From Desulfacinum sp. (lineage in GTDB: Bacteria > Desulfobacterota > Syntrophobacteria > Syntrophobacterales > DSM-9756): 64,000 nt of DNA. Under the pieces are notes generated by a model. That model worked only from the letters and a program-made list of their open reading frames with translations, did no database searches and was not told the DNA's origin. Positions 24,724-33,077 of this stretch are shown here, piece by piece. Positions within the stretch are counted from its first letter, which is position 1, and the number at the start of each line of letters is the position of its first letter. The stretch covers positions 97,001 through 161,000 of the forward strand of contig JACIYN010000017.1 in NCBI GenBank assembly GCA_014359885.1, given 5' to 3'. Position numbers and translations under genes: made by a program.

Positions 24724-25500
24724 CTACCGATGCTTCCAGATGGGAGCGCGCTTCTCCACGAACGCCCGCATGCCTTCCTGGGCGTCATCGGCCAGGCAGT
24801 TCATGACGATGGCTTCCTTGGCGAAATCGTAGGCGGCCCGTTCGTCCAGATCCACCTGGCTGTAGAAGGCCTCCTTCCCAAAGGCGAGGGTAAACCGGCT
24901 GAAGGACGCGATGGATTCGGCCAGCTCCAGGGTTTCTTCCGAAAGCCGCTCCAGGGGCACCACCCGGTTCACCAGGCCCCAGTCCAGGGCCTCCTGGGCG
25001 GAGACGAACCGGCCCGTGACGAGCATCTCCAAGGCGCGACGCCTTCCGATCACCCGGACCAGAGGTACCATGGGGGTGGAGCAGAAAAGCCCGATCTTGA
25101 CCCCCGGCGTGGCGAACTTGGCTCCGGTTTCGGCCACCGCCAGGTCGCAGGCGGCCACCAGCTGGCAGCCGGCCGCCGTGGCGATCCCGTGCACCTGGGC
25201 GATCACCACCTGGGGCAGGCGGTGCAGCTGGAGCATCATCTTGGAACAGGTGCTGAAGAGCCGGCGGTGGGCGTGAAGATCCGCTTCGGGAGCGACCATG
25301 TCCTTGAGATTGTGGCCGGCACAGAAGGCCGATCCTTCGCCCCGGACGATGAGAACGCGTACGCCGGGATCCCGGGCCACCTCGTCCAGGTGGGTCAGGA
25401 TGGATTGGATCACGGGCAGCGACAAAGCGTTTCGGGTGGCGGGGTTGTTCAGGATCAGATGGGCGATGGGTCCCATCCGTTCCAGGATCACTTCCTTCAT
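24724..25500 (-). CDS. Enoyl-CoA hydratase/isomerase (crotonase) family protein, ECHDC3-like
   Basis: A 258-residue crotonase-fold protein. The oxyanion-hole segments are present as FCAGHNLKDM near residue 63 and HGIATAAGCQLVAACDLA near 115. The region that normally carries a catalytic glutamate reads ATPGVKIGLFCSTP, as in ECHDC3-type members, so hydratase activity is uncertain. The ATG at 25500 has GGAGGTG six bases upstream. That site overlaps the earlier ATG (25515) used by the ORF track, so the internal start is preferred. It stands alone on the minus strand, flanked by repeats and the DegT gene. A role in acyl-CoA metabolism is inference from the fold. Confidence 0.83.
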   Translation of the reverse strand: MKEVILERMGPIAHLILNNPATRNALSLPVIQSILTHLDEVARDPGVRVLIVRGEGSAFCAGHNLKDMVAPEADLHAHRRLFSTCSKMMLQLHRLPQVVIAQVHGIATAAGCQLVAACDLAVAETGAKFATPGVKIGLFCSTPMVPLVRVIGRRRALEMLVTGRFVSAQEALDWGLVNRVVPLERLSEETLELAESIASFSRFTLAFGKEAFYSQVDLDERAAYDFAKEAIVMNCLADDAQEGMRAFVEKRAPIWKHR

Positions 25501-25675
25501 GGGCGGCACCTCCATGGGGTGGCGGGTCTGCGGGTGAGTCGGCGTGGGCGAAGGACGGCCTGGAAAAACGGCATTTTGCTAAAGCTTTCTCCTTGCCCCT
25601 TCGCCCCTTCGCCTTTAACCTTGCTGGGTTTCACACGGATGCCCTCACTCTTAGCACAGGAAAAAGGTGGACGAA

Positions 25676-26836
25676 ATGGAATTTATCGATCTGAAAGCCC
25701 AGCAGAAGCGGATCCGCCTTTTGTTGGAAAAGCGGATCGGCGCGGTTCTGGACCACGGCCGGTACGTCCTGGGGCCGGAAGTCATCGAACTGGAAGAGGA
25801 GCTGGCCCGCTACGTGGGGGTGCGCCACGCGGTGAGCTGCGCCTCCGGCACGGACGCGCTCCTCATGGTCCTCATGGCCTGGGGCGTGGGGCCCGGCCAC
25901 GTGGTCTTCACCACCCCGTTTACCTTCATTGCCACGGCGGAGGTGGTGGCCCTGTTGGGAGCGGTTCCGGTCTTCGTGGACGTGGATCCCGAAACGTTCA
26001 ACATGGACCCGGAGAAGCTCCGCCTGGCCGCGGAAGCTCTGGACCGGGACGACCCGTCGCTGCACCCCCTGCCCCAAGCGGCCCGGGGATGCCGGGCCAA
26101 GGCCGTCATTCCCGTGGACCTTTTCGGCCTTCCCGCCGACTACCCGGAGATCGAGCAGGTGGCGACCGAGCGTGGGCTGAAGGTTCTGGAGGATGCGGCC
26201 CAGTCCTTCGGGGCGTCCCTGGGAGGTATCCGGGCGGGCCGGTTCGGCCATGGGGCGGCCACGAGCTTTTTCCCCGCCAAACCCCTGGGAGGCTACGGCG
26301 ACGGGGGCATGTGCTTGACCGACGACGGCGAGCTGGCGGAACGGCTCCGCTCCATCCGGGTCCATGGCCAGGGAAGCCATCGCTACGACCATGTGCGGCT
26401 GGGAATCAACGGGCGCCTGGATACGCTGCAGGCGGCGGTGCTGCTGGCCAAGATGACGATCTTCGACGAGGAGCTGATGCTCCGCCAACAGGCCGCCGAA
26501 CGCTACCGGGAGCTCCTGGAACGCCACCGGCCCGATCTGCAGCTCCAGCACATCCCGGACGGCGCCGTGTCCGCCTGGGCCCAATTTTCCGTCGTCGCCC
26601 CCAGCGAACAGGATCGGGACGCCCTCCGGAAACGCCTGGAGGATGCCGGAATCCCCACGGCCGTCTACTACCCGGTGCCGCTCCACCTGCAGCCCGCCTT
26701 CGCGCATCTGGGCTACAAGGAAGGGGACTTCCCGGTAAGCGAGGACCTGGCCCGACGCATCTTCGCCCTGCCCATGCATCCGTATTTGTCGGCGGAAGAG
26801 CAGCAACACATAGTGGGAGTGATGAGTGATGAGTGA
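25676..26836 (+). CDS. DegT/DnrJ/EryC1/StrS family PLP-dependent aminotransferase
   Basis: A ~386-residue sugar-type aminotransferase. Visible blocks are FIDLKAQQKRI at the start, GPEVIELEEELARYVGVRHAVSCASGTDAL near 30-55, DAAQSFGASLGG near 182, and the PLP lysine in TSFFPAKPLGGYGDGG near 203. It converts a keto-sugar nucleotide to an amino sugar in the known family. The ATG at 25676 has GGTG upstream; an earlier in-frame GTG at 25667 is possible. No other nucleotide-sugar gene is next to it, so the pathway is unknown. Its last codons (GTG ATG AGT GAT GAG TGA) are already part of a 7-bp tandem array. Confidence 0.87.
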   Translation: MEFIDLKAQQKRIRLLLEKRIGAVLDHGRYVLGPEVIELEEELARYVGVRHAVSCASGTDALLMVLMAWGVGPGHVVFTTPFTFIATAEVVALLGAVPVFVDVDPETFNMDPEKLRLAAEALDRDDPSLHPLPQAARGCRAKAVIPVDLFGLPADYPEIEQVATERGLKVLEDAAQSFGASLGGIRAGRFGHGAATSFFPAKPLGGYGDGGMCLTDDGELAERLRSIRVHGQGSHRYDHVRLGINGRLDTLQAAVLLAKMTIFDEELMLRQQAAERYRELLERHRPDLQLQHIPDGAVSAWAQFSVVAPSEQDRDALRKRLEDAGIPTAVYYPVPLHLQPAFAHLGYKEGDFPVSEDLARRIFALPMHPYLSAEEQQHIVGVMSDE

Positions 26837-26886
26837 TGAGTGATGAGTGATGGGTGATGGGTGATGAGAGATGGGGGATGGAGGTG
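26818..26886 (+). repeat. 7-bp tandem repeat array (GAGTGAT, GGGTGAT, GGGGGAT)
   Basis: About nine units of GAGTGAT changing to GGGTGAT and GAGATGG-type heptamers. It starts within the DegT-gene C-terminal codons and ends against the stop of the converging four-helix-bundle gene. Confidence 0.88.
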
Positions 26887-26889
26887 GAG

Positions 26890-27312
26890 TCAGGTGGGGG
26901 GATGTTGCTTGAAATGGCGCAGGAGTCCTAAAAGAAGCTTGCGCACCTGTTCGATCTTGCTTTCCAGGCTTTCGTCCCGGGCTAGGCCCAAATCGGTGGC
27001 AAGTATCCATTGGGTTTCCAGCTCGGCCAGCGAACCCAGGGCAACGTAAAGAAATTGAATGAATTCCTTTCTGGAATTGCGTGCGGCACCTTCGGCGATG
27101 TTGCAGGGAACGGACACCGCAGCGCGCCTCATCTGGGCCGTCATCCCATAAACTTCTTCCTTGGGGAACCGTGAGGTGACTAGGTAGACGGCCTTGGCCA
27201 AATCCATGGCGGCTTTCCAGAGTTCCAGATCCTTGTGGGTGCGCACCTCCGCCTCCTGCCTTCTACCTTCCTGGGCTTCCCTGCTCACCTGTATGTCATC
27301 TGTATCAAGCAT
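26890..27312 (-). CDS. Four helix bundle protein (S23-like)
   Basis: A 140-residue protein matching the four-helix-bundle / 23S rRNA intervening-sequence (TIGR02436) family. It shows HKDLELWKAAMDLAKAVY near residue 27, RRAAVSVPCNIAEGAAR near 62 and FIQFLYVALGSLAELETQ near 84. The fold is known, the function is not. In some bacteria relatives are encoded inside rRNA genes; here it lies alone after purN, separated from it by 7-bp repeats, and in the same direction. The C-terminal residues (HPPT) approach another heptamer array. The start ATG at 27312 lacks a strong ribosome site. Confidence 0.8.
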   Translation of the reverse strand: MLDTDDIQVSREAQEGRRQEAEVRTHKDLELWKAAMDLAKAVYLVTSRFPKEEVYGMTAQMRRAAVSVPCNIAEGAARNSRKEFIQFLYVALGSLAELETQWILATDLGLARDESLESKIEQVRKLLLGLLRHFKQHPPT

Positions 27313-27325
27313 TACGGCAGTCCTT

Positions 27326-27357
27326 TACCCATCACTCGTCACTCATCACTCGTCACC
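27326..27357 (+). repeat. Short 7-bp tandem array (CACTCGT, CACTCAT)
   Basis: About four CATCACT/CGTCACT heptamers between the four-helix-bundle and purN genes. On the minus strand the purN stop (GGG TGA) is part of the first unit. Confidence 0.75.
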
Positions 27358-28168
27358 CTCTAAACCGAAACGCCGACTCCACCCAGGAGCCGATGATTTC
27401 TCGGTAGTTGGGGTCGGCGATGCGCACACGCGGGCGGGATCCCGGCCCGGGTTCCACCCGCACCCTACCGTCGGCGATCCAGTTGATCACCTGGGCGTAG
27501 ATCTTGTACTCCAGATGGAGCCCTCGGTTCTGCACGGTGCGCTCGTCGTCTTCGTCGAAGATGGGATAGACGGCCTGGGCGATGACGGGTCCCGAATCCT
27601 CTCCTTCGTCCACGAAGTGGACGGTCACGCCGCCCCACTTGCAGCCGTAACGGAAGGTATCCCGGTAGCCGTGCCGTCCGGGAAAGGCGGGAAGGAGCGC
27701 CGGGTGGATGTTGACCACCCGGAAGGCGCCCGACGTGTTGTAGTGGTCCAGGAAGTGGGGGGTGAGAAGCCGCATGAAGCCCGCCAGGCAGATGAGATCG
27801 GGCTGGTGCGCGTCCAGCTGGGCCATGAGCTCCCGTTCGGCGCCGATGAGGCGCTGAACGCGCGCACGGGCCGCCTCCGGGGAAACCCCGGGGCTCAGGA
27901 TCCGCTGGCGGTCCAGGACCTGATCCACCAGCGCTTCGTCCAGGGCCGGCATGGGTTCGGAAGTCATGTGGCGGGCGTAATCCACCACGAACGTGGGGAT
28001 TCCGGCCATGCGGGCCCGTTCCAGGCCGTAGGCGTCCGCGCGGTCGCTTCCGACGCAGACGATCCGGGCCCTGAGGGATCCGTCGTTCATCCGGTCGATC
28101 AGGGCCTGCAGGTTGGTCCCGCCGCCGGAAAGAAGAACGGCGATGCGCAGGGGCTGGGAAGTGTTCAT
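27353..28168 (-). CDS. purN: Phosphoribosylglycinamide formyltransferase (GART)
   Basis: A 271-residue folate-dependent formyltransferase for the third step of purine synthesis. Key features are LLSGGGTNLQALI near residue 12, the catalytic-region VNIHPALLPAFPG near 153 and GVTVHFVDEGEDSGPVI near 180. It is longer than the usual ~190-220 residues. An insert (residues ~65-110, VDQVLDRQRILSPG...) and a C-terminal tail account for the difference. The gene follows purQ after 18 bp, in an operon purSL-purQ-purN. The stop codon is supplied by a heptamer repeat (GGG TGA). Confidence 0.9.
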   Translation of the reverse strand: MNTSQPLRIAVLLSGGGTNLQALIDRMNDGSLRARIVCVGSDRADAYGLERARMAGIPTFVVDYARHMTSEPMPALDEALVDQVLDRQRILSPGVSPEAARARVQRLIGAERELMAQLDAHQPDLICLAGFMRLLTPHFLDHYNTSGAFRVVNIHPALLPAFPGRHGYRDTFRYGCKWGGVTVHFVDEGEDSGPVIAQAVYPIFDEDDERTVQNRGLHLEYKIYAQVINWIADGRVRVEPGPGSRPRVRIADPNYREIIGSWVESAFRFRG

Positions 28169-28186
28169 GGCTTCCTCCCTCTGGGG

Positions 28187-29017
28187 TCAGGCAACGAACT
28201 GTTCGCCGGTGCGGGCGAAGTGCACCGCGTTTCGGAAAAGGAGGACCCCGGCGCCTTCCTCCGGCAGGGGCTCACCGGCCCGGCATCGCCTTTCCTTTTC
28301 CAGGGTCCAGTCGGGGTGGTTGGTCCAGTGGTTGAACGCTTCCGGGTGGGGCATGAGGCCCAGGATACGTCCCGTGGGGTCGCAGATGCCCGCGATGTCG
28401 TTAATGGATCCGTTGGGATTGGCGGGGAAGGATCCGCCCGCAGGGCGCCCGTCTTCCGTGGCGTAACGGAGCACCACCTGATGGTTCCGCTCCAGCCTTT
28501 CGATCACCTCCGGCTCGGCAAAGAATTTTCCTTCGCCATGGCGCACGGGCAGGTCCATGGTGTGCAAACCCCGGGTGAAGACGCAGGGGGATTGGTCGTT
28601 GAAGACCACATGGACCCACTGGTCCCGAAACGTTCCGCAGTCGTTGGTCACCAGGGCCGCCTGCCGTTCCCATGATCCCGGTTCGAAACCGGGCAGGAGC
28701 CCTGTGTTGACCAACACCTGGAAGCCGTTGCAGATCCCCAGGACCAGACCGCCTCGGTCCACGAAGGACAGGATCTGGTCCCGCAGGCGGTGTTTGAGGC
28801 GTATGGCCAGGATGACGCCGGCCCCGTGTTCGTCGGCCCAAGAGAATCCGCCTCCGATGACGAAGATCTGGTAGTCCTCCAGCCGTTGGACACCGGAGAT
28901 GATGGCGTTGAGGTGAACCCGCTCGGCCTTGGCCCCGGCCAGGTTGAGAATATGGGCCGTTTCCCAGTCGCAGTTGAGGCCGAAGCCGGTGAGTACCAGA
29001 GCTCGTACGTCCTTCAT
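28187..29017 (-). CDS. purQ: Phosphoribosylformylglycinamidine synthase, glutaminase subunit PurQ
   Basis: A 276-residue class I glutamine amidotransferase that supplies ammonia to PurL. It contains the nucleophile-elbow GICNGFQVLVNTG (Cys near residue 95), and GLMPHPEAFNHW near 223, which holds the His and Glu of the triad. The length is between the small (~230) and fused eukaryotic-type forms. It lies between purSL (452-bp repeat-filled gap upstream) and purN (18 bp downstream). The catalytic residues are all visible, so it should be active. Operon membership supports the assignment. Confidence 0.92.
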   Translation of the reverse strand: MKDVRALVLTGFGLNCDWETAHILNLAGAKAERVHLNAIISGVQRLEDYQIFVIGGGFSWADEHGAGVILAIRLKHRLRDQILSFVDRGGLVLGICNGFQVLVNTGLLPGFEPGSWERQAALVTNDCGTFRDQWVHVVFNDQSPCVFTRGLHTMDLPVRHGEGKFFAEPEVIERLERNHQVVLRYATEDGRPAGGSFPANPNGSINDIAGICDPTGRILGLMPHPEAFNHWTNHPDWTLEKERRCRAGEPLPEEGAGVLLFRNAVHFARTGEQFVA

Positions 29018-29110
29018 GGGTTGGTTGTCCTCCCAGGGATTAAGGTACGATTTTCAGAAAGTCATGAAATCCCGCGCGCGGAAATAACGTATCGAGAAAG
29101 TAGGGTCCCT

Positions 29111-29138
29111 GTGGGGGCGGTTCGCGAACCGCCCCCAC
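29111..29138 (+). repeat. GTGGGGGC...GCCCCCAC palindrome, GGTTCGCGAACC centre
   Basis: A 28-bp palindrome with an arm variant (GTGGGGGC matched by GCCCCCAC). Both arms carry the change, so it is compensatory. It lies between purQ and the repeats that fill the purSL-purQ gap. Confidence 0.85.
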
Positions 29139-29227
29139 AGGGTGGGTGTCGGTTTTGGGTCCCGGGGCTGGGAGCTTTTCTGAGAATGGCTCCCCGGCCC
29201 AAGAGGCCCGGGATCTCCGTTCTTCTT

Positions 29228-29351
29228 GTAGCCGCGGGGCTTCAGCCCCGCGGGAAAAAGCCGTCATACCTCCATATCGTGATGGAGATCATGCCCGGTG
29301 GCCTATCCGACGTCCGGGGATCTCCTCCGCAGCCCTAAAGGGCTGCGCTAC
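29228..29351 (+). repeat. GTAG...CTAC multi-hairpin interspersed element, copy 6
   Basis: A 124-bp core with intact left hairpin (CCGCGGGGCTTCAGCCCCGCGG) and right hairpin (GCAGCCCTAAAGGGCTGC). The middle is more diverged. Its right end runs without a break into the inverted TIR-bounded element at 29357. Confidence 0.85.
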
Positions 29352-29356
29352 GAGAA

Positions 29357-29482
29357 CTCTGCAAACCGTCACTCCCGCGCAAGCGGGAGTCCATAGGTTT
29401 CCGGAAATCCTGGATCCCAGCTTTCGCGGGGATGACGGATGCAGACAAAACGACGCAAAGAACCCATTGTCAGACAGCCTCC
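29357..29482 (-). repeat. TIR-bounded palindromic element, copy 2 (inverted), overlapping the purSL stop
   Basis: Read on the minus strand this starts GGAGGCTGTCTGACAATGG, as in the copy at 63338, and carries the GTCATCCCCGC...GGATCC and GGACTCCCGC...GTGACGG hairpins. Its outer inverted repeat contains the purSL stop codon (GAG GCT GTC TGA), so the last three or four residues of PurSL are encoded by the repeat. Confidence 0.85.
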
Positions 29483-32475
29483 TGGCCCTTTCGGCCGCAC
29501 CAGGCCTGCCGGAGGGTTTCCAGCGGCACGTTCAGAAGCTCCTTTCCGTCGCTTGTCCGGATTCGAAAGGCGGGCGCCTCGGTCACCTCCCCGATCCGGC
29601 CCGCGGGAAGCCCCTTCATGAGTTCTTCGAAGGCGGTGATCCCATGGGGCGGCACGGTCACCAGAAAGCGCCCCAGGGACTCGCTGAAGAGCAAAGCGGA
29701 AGGGGAAAGATCGCCATCCGCCGGCACGCGGCTCAGGTCCCACACCATGCCCAGCCGCCCGGCAAACGCCGCCATGGCCCCATGCACGGCGAGGCCCCCC
29801 CTTCCCACGGCGCGGCAGGAAGCGCAAAGCCCTCGGGCCACGGCCTGTTCCAGGGCGCGGTAGAGCTTGAGAAAGTCTTCCGGGCGGGCGCGCGGAACGT
29901 TCAGGCCCACGTGGCCCAAATGCTCGTAGTATTCGGACGCCCCCAGCTCGTTTCGGGTGATCCCCAGCACGTAGACCGCATCCCCGGGCATCTTCACGTC
30001 CATGGTGAGGCAGCGGTTCACGTCGGGCACCACCGTGGTGGCGGTGAACTGCATGGTGGGAAGCCCCGACACCTTGTGGCGTTCGCCGTAGGCTCCGGGA
30101 AGGTGGCCGTCCACGTACATGCTGTCCTTTCCGGAAAGGAGCGGGATGCCGTAGGCCAGGCACATGTCCCGCAGCGCCCAGTTGGCCCGCACCAGCTGGG
30201 CCGCCTTGTATCGCCCGTCCGGGTTCTTTTCCGGATCGTACTGGATGTTGGGCCAGCAGAAGTTGTCCACCCCGCCGATCTCATCCAGGATCCCGCCCAC
30301 GGCGAGAAGCCGGCGCACGCATTCGTCGATGGACGCTTCCACCATGTGGTAGGTGTCGATCTGCGAATAGGTAGGGTGGAGCGCCTGGGTGACGGCCAGT
30401 CCCCGGTTGGAGGTGAGCACCGGCCGGATGACCGCCGCATCGTTGGGTACGTCCCGATCGCGGCCCACCAGGAACTTCACCGCGCTGGTTCCCTGCACTT
30501 CGTGATCGTATTGGCGCTGGATCCACTCCCGGCTGCACAGGTTGGGCGAGGCCAGAAGATCGCACAGGAGGCGGCCGAAATCCTGCGGTTCGCTCAACAC
30601 GGGTTCCGTCAGGCCTCTCGATTGGGGCGACCGCCACTGGGCGTCGAACTCCCACTGGGGAAAATCCTCGCGGAAGAAGCTCAGGTCCAGGTAGGCGCAG
30701 GTGCGGCCTTCGTAGGTGAGGTGGAGCTTTCCCGAATCTTCGTAGCGACCGATCACGGTGCATTCCACCTCATGGAGGCGGGCCAGTTCCATGAACCGGT
30801 CCAGGTTCTCCGGCCGCACGGCCACCGTCATGCGCTCCTGGGATTCGGAAACCCAGATCTCCCACACGTCCAGGCCCTCGTACTTGAGCGGTACCTTGTC
30901 CAGCTCCACCACGGCGCCCCCGGCCATCTGAGCCGATTCGCCGATGGACGACGAGAGCCCGCCGCCTCCGTTGTCGGTGATGAAGGTGATGAGCCCCTCG
31001 TCCCGGGCTTCCAGGAGAAAGTCGTGCATCTTCTTCTGGGTGTAGGGATCGCCGATCTGCACGTGGCCCGCCGGGGTGTGTTCGCTGTAGCTTTCGCTGG
31101 AGGCCGTGACCCCGTGGATGCCGTCCTTCCCCACCCGGCCCCCGGCCATGATGATGAGATCTCCGGGGTTGGGTTTCTTCCGCTCCGTGGGTTCCCCTTT
31201 CACGGTCTTGGGCATGAGGCCGATGGCGCCCACGAAGACCAGGCATTTTCCAAGGTAGGAGGGGTGATACAGGAGGTTTCCGAAGACCGTGGGAACCCCG
31301 TGCTTGTTGCCCCCGTCGCGCACACCTTCCACCACGCCGTCCAGGAGCCGGCGCGGATGCAGGTGCGGGCGGAGCGGGCCGGCGTAGTCCCGGGGGCCCA
31401 CGCAGTAGCCGTAGAGGCCGGCGATGAGGCGCGAGCCCTTTCCGGTTCCCATGGGATCCCGGTAGACGCCCACGATGCCGGTGAGGGCCCCGCCGTAGGC
31501 TTCCATGTTGGAGGGGCTGTTGTGGGTTTCTCCCGTGATCACGTAGTGGTGGTCGTCGTCGAAGCGGGCCACCCCGGCGTTGTCCCACAGGACCGACACC
31601 ACCCAGTCCTTTTCCTGTTGGATCTTCAGGGTGGGAGCTTCGATGCAGGTCCTGAAGAGGCTGTCCACCACGGCTTCTTCGCCGGAATCGGGATCGCGGT
31701 AGAAGAATTTCCCCCGGAAGGTGTTGTGGTTGCAGTGGTCGCTTCGGGCCTGGCTGATGGCTTCCAGCTCCACGTCCGTGGGAAGATCAAGGCCCACCTT
31801 GCGCCGCTCTTCCACCACCTCCGGCCGGAGGAAGTAGGCCCGGATCACGGGGATGTCCCGGGGATGGAGCGCCAGGTTTCGTTCATCGCTCAGCCTCTTG
31901 AGCTCTTCGTCGCTGCCGATGGCGAGGGTCTGCACCGTCGGTGTGTGGGCCAGGTCCACCTTGGGGAGAATGAAGCCGATGCCATGCCGGGAATCCCAGT
32001 CCTTCGGGGCGTAGATGCGCCACTGCTGGATGATGTCGTTGGCCAGCAGTTCCCGGGCGATGGTGTCCACCTGTTCGCGGCTGAGTGGGGCGTCCCGGAG
32101 CAGCACCAATTTGGAGGTGTAGGCGGCCGCATGGGGAGGCAACGGCCGTTGCAGGAAGTCGGTGATGGCCTCCAGGGCCACGCTTCCGGCCGTATCCCGC
32201 ACACCCGGGCGGAACCCCACCCAGACGGCCCAGTCGAAATCCTCAGGTCTTGCCAGGGGCCCATAACTGGAAACCTGGGTCACAGGGTTGGTGAAGATCT
32301 CCGTGCGAACGGCTTCCAGCTCCGATTCGTTCAGACCGGCGTCCAGCATGAGCACATGGATCACACGGGCGCTTCCCACGTGCCAGCCGAAATAGTCGTG
32401 GATCATCCGGCACAGGCCGGATCCTTCCGCATCGAAAAGGTGAGGCTTGAGAGCGATCTCCAATCTGGCTGCCAT
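29470..32475 (-). CDS. purL: Phosphoribosylformylglycinamidine synthase, PurS-PurL fusion
   Basis: A 1001-residue ATP-dependent amidotransferase for the fourth step of purine synthesis. The PurL core begins near residue 200 and includes EAISQARSDHCNHNTFRG near 235 and the ATP-site GGRVGKDGIHG near 455. The first ~200 residues resemble PurS-type domains (GLNESELEAVRTEIFTNPVTQ), which fits the fused PurSL form known in sulfate reducers. The ATG at 32475 matches the family; the ORF track's extra 23 residues overlap mntP. It is followed by purQ and purN. The C-terminal EAV and stop lie in a repeat end. Confidence 0.9.
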   Translation of the reverse strand: MAARLEIALKPHLFDAEGSGLCRMIHDYFGWHVGSARVIHVLMLDAGLNESELEAVRTEIFTNPVTQVSSYGPLARPEDFDWAVWVGFRPGVRDTAGSVALEAITDFLQRPLPPHAAAYTSKLVLLRDAPLSREQVDTIARELLANDIIQQWRIYAPKDWDSRHGIGFILPKVDLAHTPTVQTLAIGSDEELKRLSDERNLALHPRDIPVIRAYFLRPEVVEERRKVGLDLPTDVELEAISQARSDHCNHNTFRGKFFYRDPDSGEEAVVDSLFRTCIEAPTLKIQQEKDWVVSVLWDNAGVARFDDDHHYVITGETHNSPSNMEAYGGALTGIVGVYRDPMGTGKGSRLIAGLYGYCVGPRDYAGPLRPHLHPRRLLDGVVEGVRDGGNKHGVPTVFGNLLYHPSYLGKCLVFVGAIGLMPKTVKGEPTERKKPNPGDLIIMAGGRVGKDGIHGVTASSESYSEHTPAGHVQIGDPYTQKKMHDFLLEARDEGLITFITDNGGGGLSSSIGESAQMAGGAVVELDKVPLKYEGLDVWEIWVSESQERMTVAVRPENLDRFMELARLHEVECTVIGRYEDSGKLHLTYEGRTCAYLDLSFFREDFPQWEFDAQWRSPQSRGLTEPVLSEPQDFGRLLCDLLASPNLCSREWIQRQYDHEVQGTSAVKFLVGRDRDVPNDAAVIRPVLTSNRGLAVTQALHPTYSQIDTYHMVEASIDECVRRLLAVGGILDEIGGVDNFCWPNIQYDPEKNPDGRYKAAQLVRANWALRDMCLAYGIPLLSGKDSMYVDGHLPGAYGERHKVSGLPTMQFTATTVVPDVNRCLTMDVKMPGDAVYVLGITRNELGASEYYEHLGHVGLNVPRARPEDFLKLYRALEQAVARGLCASCRAVGRGGLAVHGAMAAFAGRLGMVWDLSRVPADGDLSPSALLFSESLGRFLVTVPPHGITAFEELMKGLPAGRIGEVTEAPAFRIRTSDGKELLNVPLETLRQAWCGRKGQEAV

Positions 32476-32500
32476 GGATCCATCCCGTTTTTTGCTGACG

Positions 32501-33046
32501 TTAACCTTTGAGAAGTTTGAAGGCGATGAGTATGAGGATGCCACCGCCCACGACGCCCATGCGGCGGCCCCACAGGGCGGAGAGGCGATCGCCGATCCGC
32601 ATGGCCGCCCAGGTCATGAGCCCGGCGGTGATCCCGATGCAGACGGCGGCTCCCAGAAGGCGCCTGCCCAGAAGGCCCAGGCTGAACCCCACTCCCAAGG
32701 CGTCCAGGCTGGTGGCGACCGAAAGGACGACCAGGCTCATGCCCCGGGTGGGGTCGGCGCAGGCCTCCTCTTCCTCACCGCCCCGCAGACTTTCGTAAGC
32801 CATCTTGGAGCCGATGAAAAGGAGGATGGCAAAGGCGACCCACGGGCCCCAGGTGCGGGCCGTTTCCACCAGGGTGGTTCCCAGCACCCATCCGATGAGG
32901 GGCATGGCGAACTGAAAGAAGCCGAAATGGAAGGAAAGGCGGAAGATGTGGCGGGGTGTGCAGAAGCGGGTGCCCACGCCGAGGCCCACGGCAAAGGCAT
33001 CACAGCCGAGCGCCACGGCCACCAGCAGGGTCTCCCATACGGACAT
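32501..33046 (-). CDS. mntP: Putative manganese efflux pump MntP
   Basis: A 181-residue membrane protein with six hydrophobic segments. Conserved acidic residues lie in membrane helices, as in ALGCDAFAVGLGVG (residues ~12-25) and SVATSLDALGVGFSLG (~105-120), the duplicated motif of MntP. It exports manganese in characterised species. The start has AAGGAG eight bases upstream. It lies 26 bp before purSL and 31 bp after the PilZ gene, on the same strand. No yybP-ykoY manganese riboswitch is recognisable, since the upstream space is only 31 bp, so any metal control would act further up. Confidence 0.9.
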   Translation of the reverse strand: MSVWETLLVAVALGCDAFAVGLGVGTRFCTPRHIFRLSFHFGFFQFAMPLIGWVLGTTLVETARTWGPWVAFAILLFIGSKMAYESLRGGEEEEACADPTRGMSLVVLSVATSLDALGVGFSLGLLGRRLLGAAVCIGITAGLMTWAAMRIGDRLSALWGRRMGVVGGGILILIAFKLLKG

Positions 33047-33077
33047 GATTCTCCTTCGTGCAGTTTCGGACTGGCCC

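Noticed and set aside
29146-32511. 1121-residue plus-strand ORF
   Set aside because: Antisense to purSL and starting in repeats; no family features.
33047-33077. Manganese riboswitch before mntP
   Set aside because: The space between the PilZ gene and mntP is only 31 bp and no yybP-ykoY pattern is visible.
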